Part shown: one piece after another, positions 53,632-63,217 of the stretch | How the letters are laid out: each line of letters starts with the position of its first letter | Position numbering within the stretch: the stretch's first letter is position 1 | NCBI GenBank assembly: GCA_028277645.1 | Contig: JANQFV010000031.1 | Coordinates: 1-64,000 of the forward strand | Length of the DNA stretch: 64,000 nucleotides | Reading direction: 5' to 3' | DNA from: Phycisphaerae bacterium | GTDB lineage: Bacteria > Planctomycetota > Phycisphaerae > UBA1845 > Fen-1342 | The notes under the pieces: generated by a model | What the model saw: the letters and a program-made list of their open reading frames with translations, nothing else | The model's database searches: none | Told to the model about the DNA's origin: nothing | Made by a program: the position numbers and the translations under genes

Positions 53632-54816
53632 ATGACAGCGCTATCTGGCCAAAGAGAATATGTGGTCCTCTCCGTTCCCGAAGCTAGTTTTCGAGGGAAC
53701 GAAGCCATGTCCACTGCGGCCGCGCCTTCGTTTGCTTTCCGCTCGCTGGGCCCCGAGGAATTGCTTTCAGTTCAGAAGGGGCCGGGCTTCATAGCTGCGG
53801 CCCCATGCGATGTCCCGGTTCAGCTCGTTCGTCCTGCTTCGCTTGCGGAACTTGACGAAGTTGAGCCGGACGCCATCGGATGGGGAATACGTCGTATCCG
53901 CGCTCAACATAGTCAGGCCACTGGCGCCGACATAACGGTCGCTGTCCTCGACACCGGCATCGATGCGGATCACGAGGCGTTCCGTGGTGTGGATCTCCTT
54001 ACTGAAGATTTCACCGGAGAGGGAGATGGCGATGGCGATGGCCATGGAACACACTGTGCCGCGACAATCTTCGGCCGCGATGTATCAGGGCACCGAATTG
54101 GGATAGCGCCACAACTAGGGCGTGCACTCGTTGGCAAGGTGCTACGTTCATCTGGTGCCGGCACTCTTGACGCTCTCCTAAGAGGAATTCAATGGGCTGT
54201 GGACGGCGGCGCCGATGTCGTGTCTCTCTCCCTGGCCATAGACTTCCCGGGTCAGGTAGCTCGTCTGCATGCGACTGGCCTACCTGTCGATGTGGCCACC
54301 TCACGCGCTCTAGTTGACTACAGTTCCACCTGTCGCCTCTTCGATCACCTGTGCGCGTACATCGACGCCCGATCGGTTGTTCAGAATCGCCATTGCGTGG
54401 TCGTGGCCGCGGTGGGGAACGAAAGTCGCCGAGAACAGAATACCAGCTGGACGGTTTCCGCCGCGTCCCCCGCCAACGCGGAAGGGATCATCAGCGTTGG
54501 CGCAATCGGTCAATATGCCGATGGCCAAATCTATGTTCCGTCATTCTCGAATACTCATCCCGTCCTGGTGGCACCCGGCGTCAACATTGTCTCGGCTCGC
54601 AGTGGTGGCGGCCTTGTTGCTATGACCGGAACAAGCATGGCTGCGCCTCACGTGGCAGGCGCGGTCGCCCTGTGGATCGATCACCTGCGAAGTGTTGGCC
54701 GACACGGTCTACCTTCGGCAGTCGCTACGCAGCTATTGAGCAACGTTGATCGTCAAACACATCTTGCCGAGCAGGATGTTGGCTACGGATTGGTTCAGGC
54801 ACCTCCAGGCAACTAA
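53632..54816 (+). CDS. Cytoplasmic subtilisin-like (S8) serine protease paired with CHAT
   Basis: The product is 394 aa. The start is uncertain: ATG 53632 keeps an I9-like prodomain strand (REYVVLSVP) but has no SD, whereas ATG 53707 has GAGGG upstream. The prodomain spans about 9-75 (ending IAAAPCDVPVQLVRP). The catalytic triad is complete: Asp in ITVAVLDTGID, His in GHGTHCAATI, Ser in MTGTSMAAPHVAG, with oxyanion Asn in VVAAVGNES. An acidic Gly/Asp run (GEGDGDGDGHG) precedes the His. There is no signal peptide, so it should act inside the cell. The TPR-CHAT gene starts 38 bp downstream, so the two form one operon; one protease probably activates the other. Confidence 0.85.
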   Translation: MTALSGQREYVVLSVPEASFRGNEAMSTAAAPSFAFRSLGPEELLSVQKGPGFIAAAPCDVPVQLVRPASLAELDEVEPDAIGWGIRRIRAQHSQATGADITVAVLDTGIDADHEAFRGVDLLTEDFTGEGDGDGDGHGTHCAATIFGRDVSGHRIGIAPQLGRALVGKVLRSSGAGTLDALLRGIQWAVDGGADVVSLSLAIDFPGQVARLHATGLPVDVATSRALVDYSSTCRLFDHLCAYIDARSVVQNRHCVVVAAVGNESRREQNTSWTVSAASPANAEGIISVGAIGQYADGQIYVPSFSNTHPVLVAPGVNIVSARSGGGLVAMTGTSMAAPHVAGAVALWIDHLRSVGRHGLPSAVATQLLSNVDRQTHLAEQDVGYGLVQAPPGN

Positions 54817-54854
54817 CGCTTGCCTGAGGCCGAGCCACCTTCGGCACGTATTGA

Positions 54855-57650
54855 ATGTCTGCGGAATCGAAGTCATCCTCTGGCACTGGACCTAATGGAC
54901 TCGGGTTCTTACCGTCGGGGATTCCGTGGGTGGATCACGTCCGCCACTACATCGTTCGCCGTGAGGATACCGCTTTGGAGGCGGCTGCACACCATTGCGG
55001 CGATGAGCGAATTACGGCATTGATCAACGACACACGAAGGGAGGGCAGAGTCGCCCCATCAATGTACATGCCCATTGCCGCCGCTCTTGCGGAAGAAGGG
55101 CGCCCGATTGAGGGTGCAGGAACGCTACTTGTCGGCTGGCATTGGTTCATCCCGCTTGCCGAGATGATCGGGAGCCTTAGCCCGGACTGGCAAGCCCTAA
55201 CGCTTGATACCCTTTCGGAGGCTCGCGGATTGTGCGCCAGTCATCGCTTCAGGGAATGCTCACTTCAGTTCGGTTATGCTCTGGCTAATGCGCTTACTAG
55301 TCTGGGACACGGCCAGGCAGCTCTTGACGCTGCACGCACTGCACTCAGCACTGGTCTTCGTATTGAGCGTAGCGGCTACCCTGAACTGCGTCGCACCACA
55401 GCAGCCACGGCCCTGTTGCTTGGACAGCTCTACACAGGCGCTCGCAAACCATCGGCTGGCCGTCGCTACATCACAATGGCCATACGTGCGATTGCTGGCG
55501 GGGGAATGGCGGAGCCGCTCGCGACACTGTCGCTCGCTACGGCCTATGATGCACTCCATGTCGCCTACCACGCTGAGCGGTTGTTGCCAGAGGCACTTGA
55601 GTCCGCGGAGCGCGCAATCACACAATGCCGCCATCTCTGCAAGCAGTATGGTCAGCAGTTCACAACGTATTTGGCAGGCATGCTCCACAATCACGCTGAC
55701 ACACTCTTTAGCTTAGGCGCTTATGACGATGCACTACCTGTCTACAGAGAAGCACTTGCGCTTCAGCAGCAGGCAGGAGTCGTTAAGGTTGGTGCCCAAG
55801 CGCTTCTCGGCACCTACCTCGGACTCACGAATACACTGTTGGTGCTTGATCAGCTTGATGAAGCTGGCGCTGTAGCTACAGCTGGCATGGACTATGCCTT
55901 AGCAGAAGTGCGTGCCGGGCGCCATTCCGTACATTTGGTTTTCGCAAAGCTCCTGGATGTGTCCTCGCGTATTATCTTTCGGCGCGGCCTGCCCCAGCAA
56001 GCGTTAGCATCTTCCCGAATGGCAATGAAGTTACTCTCTAGGGCACGGAGTGCGCACTTGGCTGAACGACTGAGGTTAGCAAGCGGCGTGTTAACGCGAA
56101 TGGCTGAATGCGCGTTTGCTATGGGTAACCGCGATCGAGCCCGCGTACTGGCCCTGCGTGCTATAAGGGTCGGAGAAGGCGGCTCGGTTCCCTTGAGCGA
56201 TGCGAGAGCGATCTTCGCGAACGCTTACCGTATAGTGCTAGATACGCCGCGGATTACGGATGAGGCAGTATGGCGAAACCTCCTTCCGCTCGTAGACGGT
56301 ACGCTGAATTCGACCAATCTGAATGTGTTGGGAGAGTTAGATGCGGTTTGCAGGTGCATCGGCTCATTAGCGGAGCAGGTGCGCAAACCAGTGGCCCTGG
56401 TGCTGGCAACTGAGATCGCTCCCAACAGCCCGCTCTTCGGGATCATCGAGAGCTCGAAACCGTGCCAGTCGCATTACGTGCGTGCCCAGACTGCCGCACC
56501 GTTCCAAGAGCTGCGCGATGCTGCAGGCGTCACAGCCTGCAATGCCGACATCGATGACACTTCCCTTTTGCTGGACCGGCTGCGGGCAATGGGGCAGGCG
56601 GCTTGGTCAGCATTGCCCAAGGAGGTCACGCGCCTGTTCACCTCCAGCGACAGTGCTATTGTGTTGCTGTGCTGCGATGAGGCTTGGAGCAGTTTCCCCT
56701 GGGAGACACTGCATACTGGAGAACACTCGCATTCGTGGCTCGGAATGAGCCACGCGCTAACGCGATTGGATAGCTTGCCGAGGAACACCCGTCATTTCGC
56801 TCCTAGACGAATTGGCCGAGATCGAGATAAGACGGCTGGACTTATCGTACCCTCGACAGGCACGATCGCGTCAGCTGGGCACCTGCGCCACGCAAACACC
56901 GAAGCGACATTGACAACAAAGCTCCTGAAAGAGCTAGGATTCGCTGTGGTGCCGTCACCTGACGGGGTCAAAGGAAGGGCGGCGCGGCGCAGTGTGTTCC
57001 TGAACTTGCTCGGCGAGACGCTGGCGCTACTTCATTACGCAGGTCACTGCGAATCTAGGGAGGGTGAACAGTACCTGCTGTGTGCTTCAGAAGACGGAGG
57101 TAGGGAGCCCAGTCGGGTGTCTGCGCGCGATCTACGCGAGCTGTCTCTTGGGCATGGCGGTATCGCAGCACATAGGATTGGGTTGGTTGTGCTGAATGCA
57201 TGCCGAACTGGTCAACTAAGGGAATTCGGCGGCATTAGGGAGGATATAGCCGGGGCGTTTCTGCATCACGTGGCCGATTCAGTGATCGCACACCGATTCC
57301 CGATTGGTGATGCAGCTGGTAGTGCATTCGCGGTGTTATTCTACTCGGCGTCAAGTGGTGGGGATGTCGCCGTCGGCGAGAGATTGTGCTTTGTGCGACG
57401 AATGCTCCTGCTATTGGGCGAGCGAGTTGCACCTTCATTTGCCCAGTCCTGGATCGGGTTGGTGTGCTACGGAAACCCATATGCAGAGCTCGCCACTCGA
57501 ACGACTGAAGATGGTGGCGGGGACGGGAGTGAAGATGTAGTTGTCGGTCATCTACTGGATGCTCTCGGCGTCTCAGAGCATCTCACCGCAGCGCGCATGA
57601 CAATCGCAGAGGCGCTGAACGAGGCCGCGAGTAGCACGGCTTGGCGGTGA
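54855..57650 (+). CDS. TPR-CHAT caspase-like protease
   Basis: The product is 931 aa. ATG 54855 is the first start after the S8 gene; the SD is weak. Residues about 100-450 are helical TPR-like repeats (ALANALTSLGHGQAALDAAR, HNHADTLFSLGAYDDALPVY, LGLTNTLLVLDQLDEAGAVA). The C-terminal third is a CHAT domain with the clan CD dyad: His in LLHYAGHCESREG and Cys in LVVLNACRTG, after a VLLCCDEAWSSFPWETLHTG strand. TPR-CHAT proteins include Csx29 of type III-E CRISPR and regulators in abortive defence modules. No CRISPR array, nuclease or gasdermin is nearby, so the S8 protease is the obvious partner. The base composition looks less GC-rich than its flanks, suggesting transfer. Confidence 0.85.
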   Translation: MSAESKSSSGTGPNGLGFLPSGIPWVDHVRHYIVRREDTALEAAAHHCGDERITALINDTRREGRVAPSMYMPIAAALAEEGRPIEGAGTLLVGWHWFIPLAEMIGSLSPDWQALTLDTLSEARGLCASHRFRECSLQFGYALANALTSLGHGQAALDAARTALSTGLRIERSGYPELRRTTAATALLLGQLYTGARKPSAGRRYITMAIRAIAGGGMAEPLATLSLATAYDALHVAYHAERLLPEALESAERAITQCRHLCKQYGQQFTTYLAGMLHNHADTLFSLGAYDDALPVYREALALQQQAGVVKVGAQALLGTYLGLTNTLLVLDQLDEAGAVATAGMDYALAEVRAGRHSVHLVFAKLLDVSSRIIFRRGLPQQALASSRMAMKLLSRARSAHLAERLRLASGVLTRMAECAFAMGNRDRARVLALRAIRVGEGGSVPLSDARAIFANAYRIVLDTPRITDEAVWRNLLPLVDGTLNSTNLNVLGELDAVCRCIGSLAEQVRKPVALVLATEIAPNSPLFGIIESSKPCQSHYVRAQTAAPFQELRDAAGVTACNADIDDTSLLLDRLRAMGQAAWSALPKEVTRLFTSSDSAIVLLCCDEAWSSFPWETLHTGEHSHSWLGMSHALTRLDSLPRNTRHFAPRRIGRDRDKTAGLIVPSTGTIASAGHLRHANTEATLTTKLLKELGFAVVPSPDGVKGRAARRSVFLNLLGETLALLHYAGHCESREGEQYLLCASEDGGREPSRVSARDLRELSLGHGGIAAHRIGLVVLNACRTGQLREFGGIREDIAGAFLHHVADSVIAHRFPIGDAAGSAFAVLFYSASSGGDVAVGERLCFVRRMLLLLGERVAPSFAQSWIGLVCYGNPYAELATRTTEDGGGDGSEDVVVGHLLDALGVSEHLTAARMTIAEALNEAASSTAWR

Positions 57651-57828
57651 AGCGTCCAGGGTGATAGGACTGTTTGCGCGGACATTGCGTCGCGGAGACG
57701 CAGATACGCGAGTCCCGTATTCGGTGGAAGCTAGGTGCCACTGCCGTTCGCCATAGGCACGCGCTCTCTCATGTGCCCTCGACCAAATGCGGGCATGTGC
57801 GCGAGTGAGAGTTAGGGCGGAGTTTTGG
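57651..57828. other. Spacer after the CHAT gene
   Basis: No gene is seen in this 178-bp stretch between the CHAT stop and the first GCACTAC repeat of the junction; no clear terminator hairpin was found. Confidence 0.4.
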
Positions 57829-58071
57829 GCACTACTTTTCGGGTCGAACCTGCACTACATGGGACGACTAATCGACCCATCAGCCGATAGGGCGATACGC
57901 CGTAAGTGTCTATTCGAAAGAGGTGTGCGCAAATCTTGGGCGGGCTAAATGTAGTGCCTGAGCGCCTTGGAAAGCTGGCATTCTGCCACTGAATTACGCC
58001 CGCAAGTTATTATTTGGAAACGACTTAGAGATTCCAAGTCTCCAGTTTTGTAGTGCAAATCATGCACTACA
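57829..58071. repeat. Junction repeat block between segments 2 and 3
   Basis: This block is homologous to 63467-63665. Shared strings include CACTACTTTTCGGG, CCTGCACTACAT, the 15-mer CGACTAATCGACCCA (57865-57879 and 63503-63517), a TGTAGTG motif, the tRNA-Gly 5' half, and AACGACTTA after it. TGCACTACA is at 57851-57859; an inverted pair (TGTAGTGCA at 58049-58057, TGCACTACA at 58063-58071) follows the tRNA half. It reads as an attachment region duplicated by successive insertions. Confidence 0.75.
57966..58003 (-). repeat. Partial tRNA-Gly (5' half)
   Basis: Thirty-eight bases match the acceptor 5' strand, D arm and anticodon 5' side of the intact tRNA-Gly with two mismatches, in the same orientation. 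The match starts abruptly in the anticodon stem-loop, marking the right edge of segment 2. Confidence 0.85.
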
Positions 58072-58328
58072 TTCCTTACCGCTCACATAGTATACGCGTT
58101 TGTTATCCCTTGAGAAGCGATTTTTGACCGCCACCGTGCCCCGACCTCGTGAGGGCCTCCAAGAGTCATCTCGCGACAGATCGGAGCAAAAAAAGGGCTA
58201 ATCGCCACGGCGGTCCCAGCTCGCCGAGCTGATCAACGCTCGGCGATGGGTTTGCTGTCCTCCGGCCCACGACCGAGTGCAGGCACCTACTCTAGGCTAC
58301 GCCTAATGGACGTGACTGGTCTTCGACC
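58072..58328. other. Intergenic region upstream of tetR
   Basis: No gene is seen between the inverted repeat and the tetR promoter. GCTCGCCGAGCTG-type short palindromes occur near 58220 but without a termination context. Confidence 0.35.
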
Positions 58329-58356
58329 TTGACTTGCGAGACGACCGGTCTAATAT
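58329..58356 (+). promoter_or_regulatory. Promoter with operator for tetR
   Basis: TTGACT (58329-58334), a 16-bp spacer and TAATAT (58351-58356) form a near-consensus promoter 10 bp before ATG 58366, so the leader is very short. The operator candidate GAGACGACCGGTCTAAT (58338-58354) covers the spacer and -10 and recurs exactly at 58995-59011. Occupancy would block RNA polymerase, giving autorepression. Confidence 0.75.
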
Positions 58357-58365
58357 AGGAGTGTC

Positions 58366-58956
58366 ATGAGCGGTAGGGTAATTGATACGAAGGAACGCAT
58401 CCTCGAAGCCGGGCTGGCGATCATCGCCGCCAAGAGCTTTCACGGCTGCGGATTGACGGAGATTCTCGAACGGGCAAGAGTGCCGAAGGGCTCCTTCTAT
58501 CACCACTTCCAATCGAAGGAAGATCTCGGTGTGGCCGTGATCGAGCGCGCAGCGGAAGCGCACGTACAGTTCATGCAAAAGCGCCTGAGCGATCGGAGCC
58601 TATCACCTTTGAGCCGCGTGAAGCGGCTCTTTCGTGAAATGCGCGACCAGTACGCAGATAGCGGTGGCGCCCTGGAATGCCTTGTTGCTAAGCTGGCTCT
58701 GGAGGTGGCACAATTGAGTGAGCCGATGCGCGCCACGATCAAGTATGCCTACGACCACTGGTCATCGGTATTGGCACGGACGCTGCGCGAGGCACAGGCG
58801 GCAGGCGAGTTGGGAAACGACCAGGACCTAGATGAGATGGCGGCGTTCATGATCGCTGCTTGGGAAGGTGTGACCGTGCGCATGCGGATTGTCCGTAGCG
58901 TGAAGCCGTTGGACCAGTACATTGACCGCATGAACCGGATGCTGCCGGGGACCTAG
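58366..58956 (+). CDS. TetR-family repressor of the RND operon
   Basis: The product is 196 aa. The N-terminal helix-turn-helix is clear: DTKERILEAGLAIIAAKSFHG, GLTEILERARVPKGSFYHHF, SKEDLGVAVI. The ligand domain (residues about 85-190) resembles the TetR_C_6/NemR-AcuR type (LAKLALEVAQLSEPMR-like, here LVAKLALEVAQLSEPM; FMIAAWEGVTVRMRIV). Identical 17-bp elements before its own gene and before the membrane-fusion gene argue that it represses both. The inducer is unknown; NemR relatives sense electrophiles. Confidence 0.9.
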   Translation: MSGRVIDTKERILEAGLAIIAAKSFHGCGLTEILERARVPKGSFYHHFQSKEDLGVAVIERAAEAHVQFMQKRLSDRSLSPLSRVKRLFREMRDQYADSGGALECLVAKLALEVAQLSEPMRATIKYAYDHWSSVLARTLREAQAAGELGNDQDLDEMAAFMIAAWEGVTVRMRIVRSVKPLDQYIDRMNRMLPGT

Positions 58957-58994
58957 TGAGGGTCTGTGAGCAGTCTCTTTTTTTGCCGCCGCAT

Positions 58995-59011
58995 GAGACG
59001 ACCGGTCTAAT
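58995..59011 (+). promoter_or_regulatory. Second TetR operator
   Basis: This is an exact 17-bp copy of GAGACGACCGGTCTAAT, centred on ACCGGT, in the 98-bp gap between tetR and the membrane-fusion gene. TAATCA at 59008-59013 may be a -10, so the efflux genes could have their own repressed promoter. Confidence 0.7.
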
Positions 59012-59054
59012 CAGAAGGATTTATAGAGGATCGCCTTCACCACGGAGAGCTTGG

Positions 59055-60179
59055 ATGAGGCCAAAGACAACGATACTTCTCAGTGCCGTTGGGCTAATCA
59101 CGATCGGCGCGGCGGCTTGGCGAAACCTGCCAGGGTCGCTCGCCAAGAATGCCGAGGATGCCGCCCCGCCAGCGTCGAAGTTGCGTCCGATTCCCACCGC
59201 CGCTGTATGTCCGCTCTCCGGCGTTTGCGTGCGGCAGTTTCCGGGAAACGTGCGCGCGACACGTCGCGTGCAGTTGGCCTTCTCCGTGCCCGGGTTGCTG
59301 GAGGAGTTGTATGCTCAGGAAGGAACTGCATTTCGCGCAGGCAACGTCCTCGCACGGCTCGATCAGCGTGATTACCAGCACGCGCTTGACGCGGCGCGGG
59401 CGCGATACACGGACAGCCAGAAGCACTTCGCGCGGCTGACGTCACTGCGATTGCAAAACGTCGCCGCCGAGGCGGAGTACGACGAGGCGCAGGCCGCCCA
59501 TGACGTCGCGAAAGCGGAGCTGCGCAGCCGCGAGAAGGCCCTCGAAGACACGGTGCTCCGGGCGCCGTTCGACGGCGTCGTCGCTAGGCGGTACGTCGAG
59601 AACCACGAGCACGTCGAGGCCAGGCAGCCGATCCTCTCGCTTCAGGACATCTCGGTTATCGAGGTTGTCATTCAGGTGTCGGAGCGGCTCATCGCGCGCA
59701 GCGGTGCGGCAAATCTAGGAACATTGCAGGTCCGTTTTGATGCGGACGCCGAGCGGTGGTTCGATGCCGAGGTACGTGAGTTCAGCGTGGAATCGGATCC
59801 ACTGACACGCACGTTTGATGTGGTGGTCGGGCTGGCGCCGCCGGCGGATCTCGAGATTCTGCCTGGCATGACGGCAACCGTGCGAGCGCGGGCATCGGAG
59901 TCCGTGGATGTGCGCAATGGCGAGGACCAGCGTGTGCTGGTGCCCGTTGAAGCGATCGTCCGCGACCCCGACGGTGAAACGTACGCCTGGATCATCGACC
60001 CGCTGGGAGGTGCGCCGCGTAAGCAGCCGGTTGACGTCGGCATCCTGCACGAGAACGGCCTCGAGATCCTGTCGGGTCTGCAGCCCGGGCAGCACGTCGC
60101 GATCGCCGGACTGCACACGCTGCGAGACAACTTACTTGTTCGGCCGATGGTTGCCGGCGGGGAGGGGCTCGACGGATGA
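59055..60179 (+). CDS. RND efflux membrane-fusion protein
   Basis: The product is 374 aa. GGAGAG lies 7 bases before ATG 59055, which gives a signal anchor (MRPKTTILLSAVGLITIGAAAW). Starts further upstream would cross the operator. HlyD/AcrA layout is visible: a first lipoyl half (VPGLLEELYAQEGTAFRAGNVLARLD), a short alpha-hairpin (DAARARYTDSQKHFARLTSL...EYDEAQAAHDVAKAEL), a second lipoyl half (TVLRAPFDGVVARRYVE), then beta-barrel and membrane-proximal domains. It bridges the inner-membrane pump to an outer channel. The stop overlaps the pump start (ATGA), so the two are translationally coupled. Confidence 0.92.
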   Translation: MRPKTTILLSAVGLITIGAAAWRNLPGSLAKNAEDAAPPASKLRPIPTAAVCPLSGVCVRQFPGNVRATRRVQLAFSVPGLLEELYAQEGTAFRAGNVLARLDQRDYQHALDAARARYTDSQKHFARLTSLRLQNVAAEAEYDEAQAAHDVAKAELRSREKALEDTVLRAPFDGVVARRYVENHEHVEARQPILSLQDISVIEVVIQVSERLIARSGAANLGTLQVRFDADAERWFDAEVREFSVESDPLTRTFDVVVGLAPPADLEILPGMTATVRARASESVDVRNGEDQRVLVPVEAIVRDPDGETYAWIIDPLGGAPRKQPVDVGILHENGLEILSGLQPGQHVAIAGLHTLRDNLLVRPMVAGGEGLDG

Positions 60180-63100
60180 ATCTGGCTGGCTACGCCATCC
60201 GACACAAGACCGTGACGCTGGTGTTTACGCTGGCGATCGCGCTCGGCGGCGTACTGGCCTACCAGAATCTGGGCCGTCTGGAGGATCCGGAATTCACCAT
60301 CAAGGAAGCGGTAATCTCGACGAGCTACCCCGGGGCGACGGCTCAAGAGGTTGAGCTGGAGGTAACCGAGCCGCTGGAGACCGCTATCCAGCAACTCAAG
60401 CAGTTGAAGGAGGTGCGGTCCATCTCCCGCCCCGGCGTCTCGATCATCTTTGCCGAGATGCAGGAGATCTATGACAAGCACACGCTGCCGCAGGTCTGGG
60501 ACGAATTACGGCGAAAGGTTGCAGCCACTGCCGGTGAACTGCCGCCCGGCTGTCACGAACCGTTCGTCAACGACGACTTCGGCGATGTATACGGCGTCTT
60601 TTACGCACTGACCGGCGATGGATATTCGCAACACGAGTTGAAGGAAATCGCGGAGGACCTTCGCCGCGAACTGCTGCTGTGCCACGACGTCGGGCGCATC
60701 GATTTCTGGGGCCTGCAGCCAGAGCGGATCTACGTCGAGATCGATCGCGCCAAGCTCGCACGCCTCGGCCTGCAACCTACGGTGATCTTCAACACGCTCA
60801 GCCAGCAGAACACCGTCTCGGACGCCGGTGCGGTCCAGGTCGGCACGGAGCACGTGCGCCTGCGCGTCACCGGAGACTACAACCGCGTCGAGGACCTGGG
60901 CGAGCAATTGATCGAAGGCGGCGCGGAAGGCCGCATGATTCGCCTCAAGGACGTGGCGCGGATCGAACACGGCTACCTAGATCCACCGGTAGAAGCACTG
61001 CGCTGGAACGGTCGGCCGACCGTCGGGCTGGGCATCTCCACAATCGCCGGCGGCAACGTGATCGCCATGGGCGATTCGTTGAAGGCGCGCTTGGCGCAGT
61101 TGGAAACGCGGATTCCGGTCGGCATCGCGATTCAGCCGATGACGGACCAGGCCGCAACCGTGCGGAGTTCGGTGCGCGGCTTCGTCACGAATCTGGCGGC
61201 AGCAGTGGCCATCGTGATCCTGCTGCTGGTGGTCTTCATGGGACCGCGCGAGGGCTTCATCATCGCCACGGTCCTCGTGCTTACGATCGCGGGCACGTTC
61301 GTCTGTATGCAGATCCTCGGCATCACGTTGCAGCGCATCTCGCTCGGCGCCCTGATAATCTCGCTGGGCATGCTGGTGGACAATGCGATCGTCGTGGCTG
61401 AGGGCATTGTCATCAACACGCAGCGCGGCATGCCGCGCGTGGAAGCCGCCGAGCGGACCGTGCGCGAGACACAGTGGCCGCTGCTCGGTGCGACCGGCAT
61501 CGCGATTCTTGCGTTTGCCGCGATCACCCTTTCGAAGGATATGACAGGTGAGTGGCTCAAGAGCTTGTTCCAGGTGATCTGTCTGTCGCTTGGGCTGAGC
61601 TGGGTGCTGGCCATCACGGTGACACCTTATATGTGTGCGACCCTGCTGCCGGAGGAGCGGCGCGGGCACAAGTCGGCCCACACCAATCGGTTCTATCGCT
61701 TGTATCGCGGCCTAGTTGGAACGTGCATCGATCATCGCCGCCTCTTCTTGGTCACGATCGTGGTCGTGCTCGCGGTCGCCATGTGGGGCTTCGGCTTCGT
61801 GAAGCAGGATTTCATGCCGGATATGAACCGCCCGCAGTTCACAGTCGACGTATGGCTACCGGAGGGAACGCACATCGAAGAGACGTCGCGCGCGGTGGCG
61901 GCCATCGAAGAGCACGTCCGCACGCTTGACGGCGTCACCGCGGTCGCGAGCTTTGTCGGACGCGGGCCGCTGCGGTTCCTGCTGGTGTACGAGCCGGAGA
62001 TGCCCAATCCCGCATACGGCCAGCTTCTTGTGAGTGTGGATGACTTTCGTCGGCTCCATACGCTGATCCCGGAGCTTCGCGAATACCTGGAAATGCACCA
62101 CGTCGAGGCCGTGACCAGTGTGGACGCGTTCAAGCTGGGCCCCGGCGGTGGAGCAGTCGAAGCGCGCCTGAGCGGCCCCGACGCCAACGTCCTGCGTGGA
62201 CTCGCAGAGCATATCAAGGCCGTCATGTGGACGCACGCCAACACGCGCAGCATCCGGACGGATTGGGGCCAGCCGGTGAAGACCGACTGTGTGCGCATGG
62301 CCGACGCCCGGGCCCGCGAGGTGGGCGTGACCCGGCCGGAAATCGCGCAGTCGCTGGCCATGAACTTCTCAGGCGCCGTCGCTGGGCTGTACCGCCAGGG
62401 TGACGACCTGCTGCCGGTCGTGCTGCGCCCGCTCACCGGGCAACGAACGGGCATCGACAACCGCGAAAACGTGCATGTGTGGAGCGCGGCGTGCGGTCGG
62501 TGGATTCCCCTACAGCAGGTCACCGATGGCGTGGCCACGGAGTGGGAAGACCCGGTGGTCCACCGCCTGAATCGCATCCGTACGTTGTCGGTCTCGTGTA
62601 AGCAGAAGACCGGCACGACCGACGCCCTCTATCAGCAGTTACGCGCCCCGATTGAGGAAATCGAGCTACCCGAAGGGTATCTGCTGGAGTGGGGTGGCGA
62701 GCACGAGGAGCAGGTCGAGGCCAATCAGAAGCTCATGTCGAACGTACCGATTGCTTTCATGGGTATGTTCCTTATCACCGTACTACTGTTCAACACGCTG
62801 CGTCATCCGCTGATCATCTTCCTGGGATTGCCGTTGGCGGTCGTCGGCGTGGTCTGCGGAATGCTTCTGGCGGACAAGCCCTTCGGCTTCATGGCCATGC
62901 TGGGCTTTCTCAGCTTGTTCGGCATGCTAATGAAGAATGAGATCGTGCTGCTCGACCAGATCAACCTCGAACGCGCGACGGGCAAGCAGCCCTTCGAGGC
63001 GGTCGTCGACTCAGCGGTGAGCCGCGTACGCCCCGTCACCATGGCCGCCTTCACGACGGTGCTCGGCATGACGCCGTTGCTTTGGGACGCGTTCTTCTCG

Positions 63101-63217
63101 CCGATGGCCGTCACGATCATGGGCGGCCTGACGTTCGCCACGGTGCTAACGCTCGTCGTGGTTCCGGTGCTCTACAGCACACTGTTTCGCGTGCATCGTG
63201 CGGAGGCGCGCACATGA
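60176..63217 (+). CDS. RND (HAE1/AcrB-type) efflux pump
   Basis: The product is 1013 aa, of normal AcrB-family length, starting at the ATGA overlap. Motifs include the N-terminal membrane helix (AIRHKTVTLVFTLAIALGGV), porter segment YPGATAQEVELEVTEPLE, TM4 LGMLVDNAIVVAEG with the proton-relay Asp, PLLGATGIAILAFA, and the second-half helices ending MTPLLWDAFFSPMAVTIMGG and LTLVVVPVLYS. Twelve membrane segments and two large periplasmic loops fit. It should export drugs or lipophilic compounds using the proton gradient. No outer-membrane factor gene is in the window, so a distant TolC-like partner is assumed. Confidence 0.93.
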   Translation: MNLAGYAIRHKTVTLVFTLAIALGGVLAYQNLGRLEDPEFTIKEAVISTSYPGATAQEVELEVTEPLETAIQQLKQLKEVRSISRPGVSIIFAEMQEIYDKHTLPQVWDELRRKVAATAGELPPGCHEPFVNDDFGDVYGVFYALTGDGYSQHELKEIAEDLRRELLLCHDVGRIDFWGLQPERIYVEIDRAKLARLGLQPTVIFNTLSQQNTVSDAGAVQVGTEHVRLRVTGDYNRVEDLGEQLIEGGAEGRMIRLKDVARIEHGYLDPPVEALRWNGRPTVGLGISTIAGGNVIAMGDSLKARLAQLETRIPVGIAIQPMTDQAATVRSSVRGFVTNLAAAVAIVILLLVVFMGPREGFIIATVLVLTIAGTFVCMQILGITLQRISLGALIISLGMLVDNAIVVAEGIVINTQRGMPRVEAAERTVRETQWPLLGATGIAILAFAAITLSKDMTGEWLKSLFQVICLSLGLSWVLAITVTPYMCATLLPEERRGHKSAHTNRFYRLYRGLVGTCIDHRRLFLVTIVVVLAVAMWGFGFVKQDFMPDMNRPQFTVDVWLPEGTHIEETSRAVAAIEEHVRTLDGVTAVASFVGRGPLRFLLVYEPEMPNPAYGQLLVSVDDFRRLHTLIPELREYLEMHHVEAVTSVDAFKLGPGGGAVEARLSGPDANVLRGLAEHIKAVMWTHANTRSIRTDWGQPVKTDCVRMADARAREVGVTRPEIAQSLAMNFSGAVAGLYRQGDDLLPVVLRPLTGQRTGIDNRENVHVWSAACGRWIPLQQVTDGVATEWEDPVVHRLNRIRTLSVSCKQKTGTTDALYQQLRAPIEEIELPEGYLLEWGGEHEEQVEANQKLMSNVPIAFMGMFLITVLLFNTLRHPLIIFLGLPLAVVGVVCGMLLADKPFGFMAMLGFLSLFGMLMKNEIVLLDQINLERATGKQPFEAVVDSAVSRVRPVTMAAFTTVLGMTPLLWDAFFSPMAVTIMGGLTFATVLTLVVVPVLYSTLFRVHRAEART

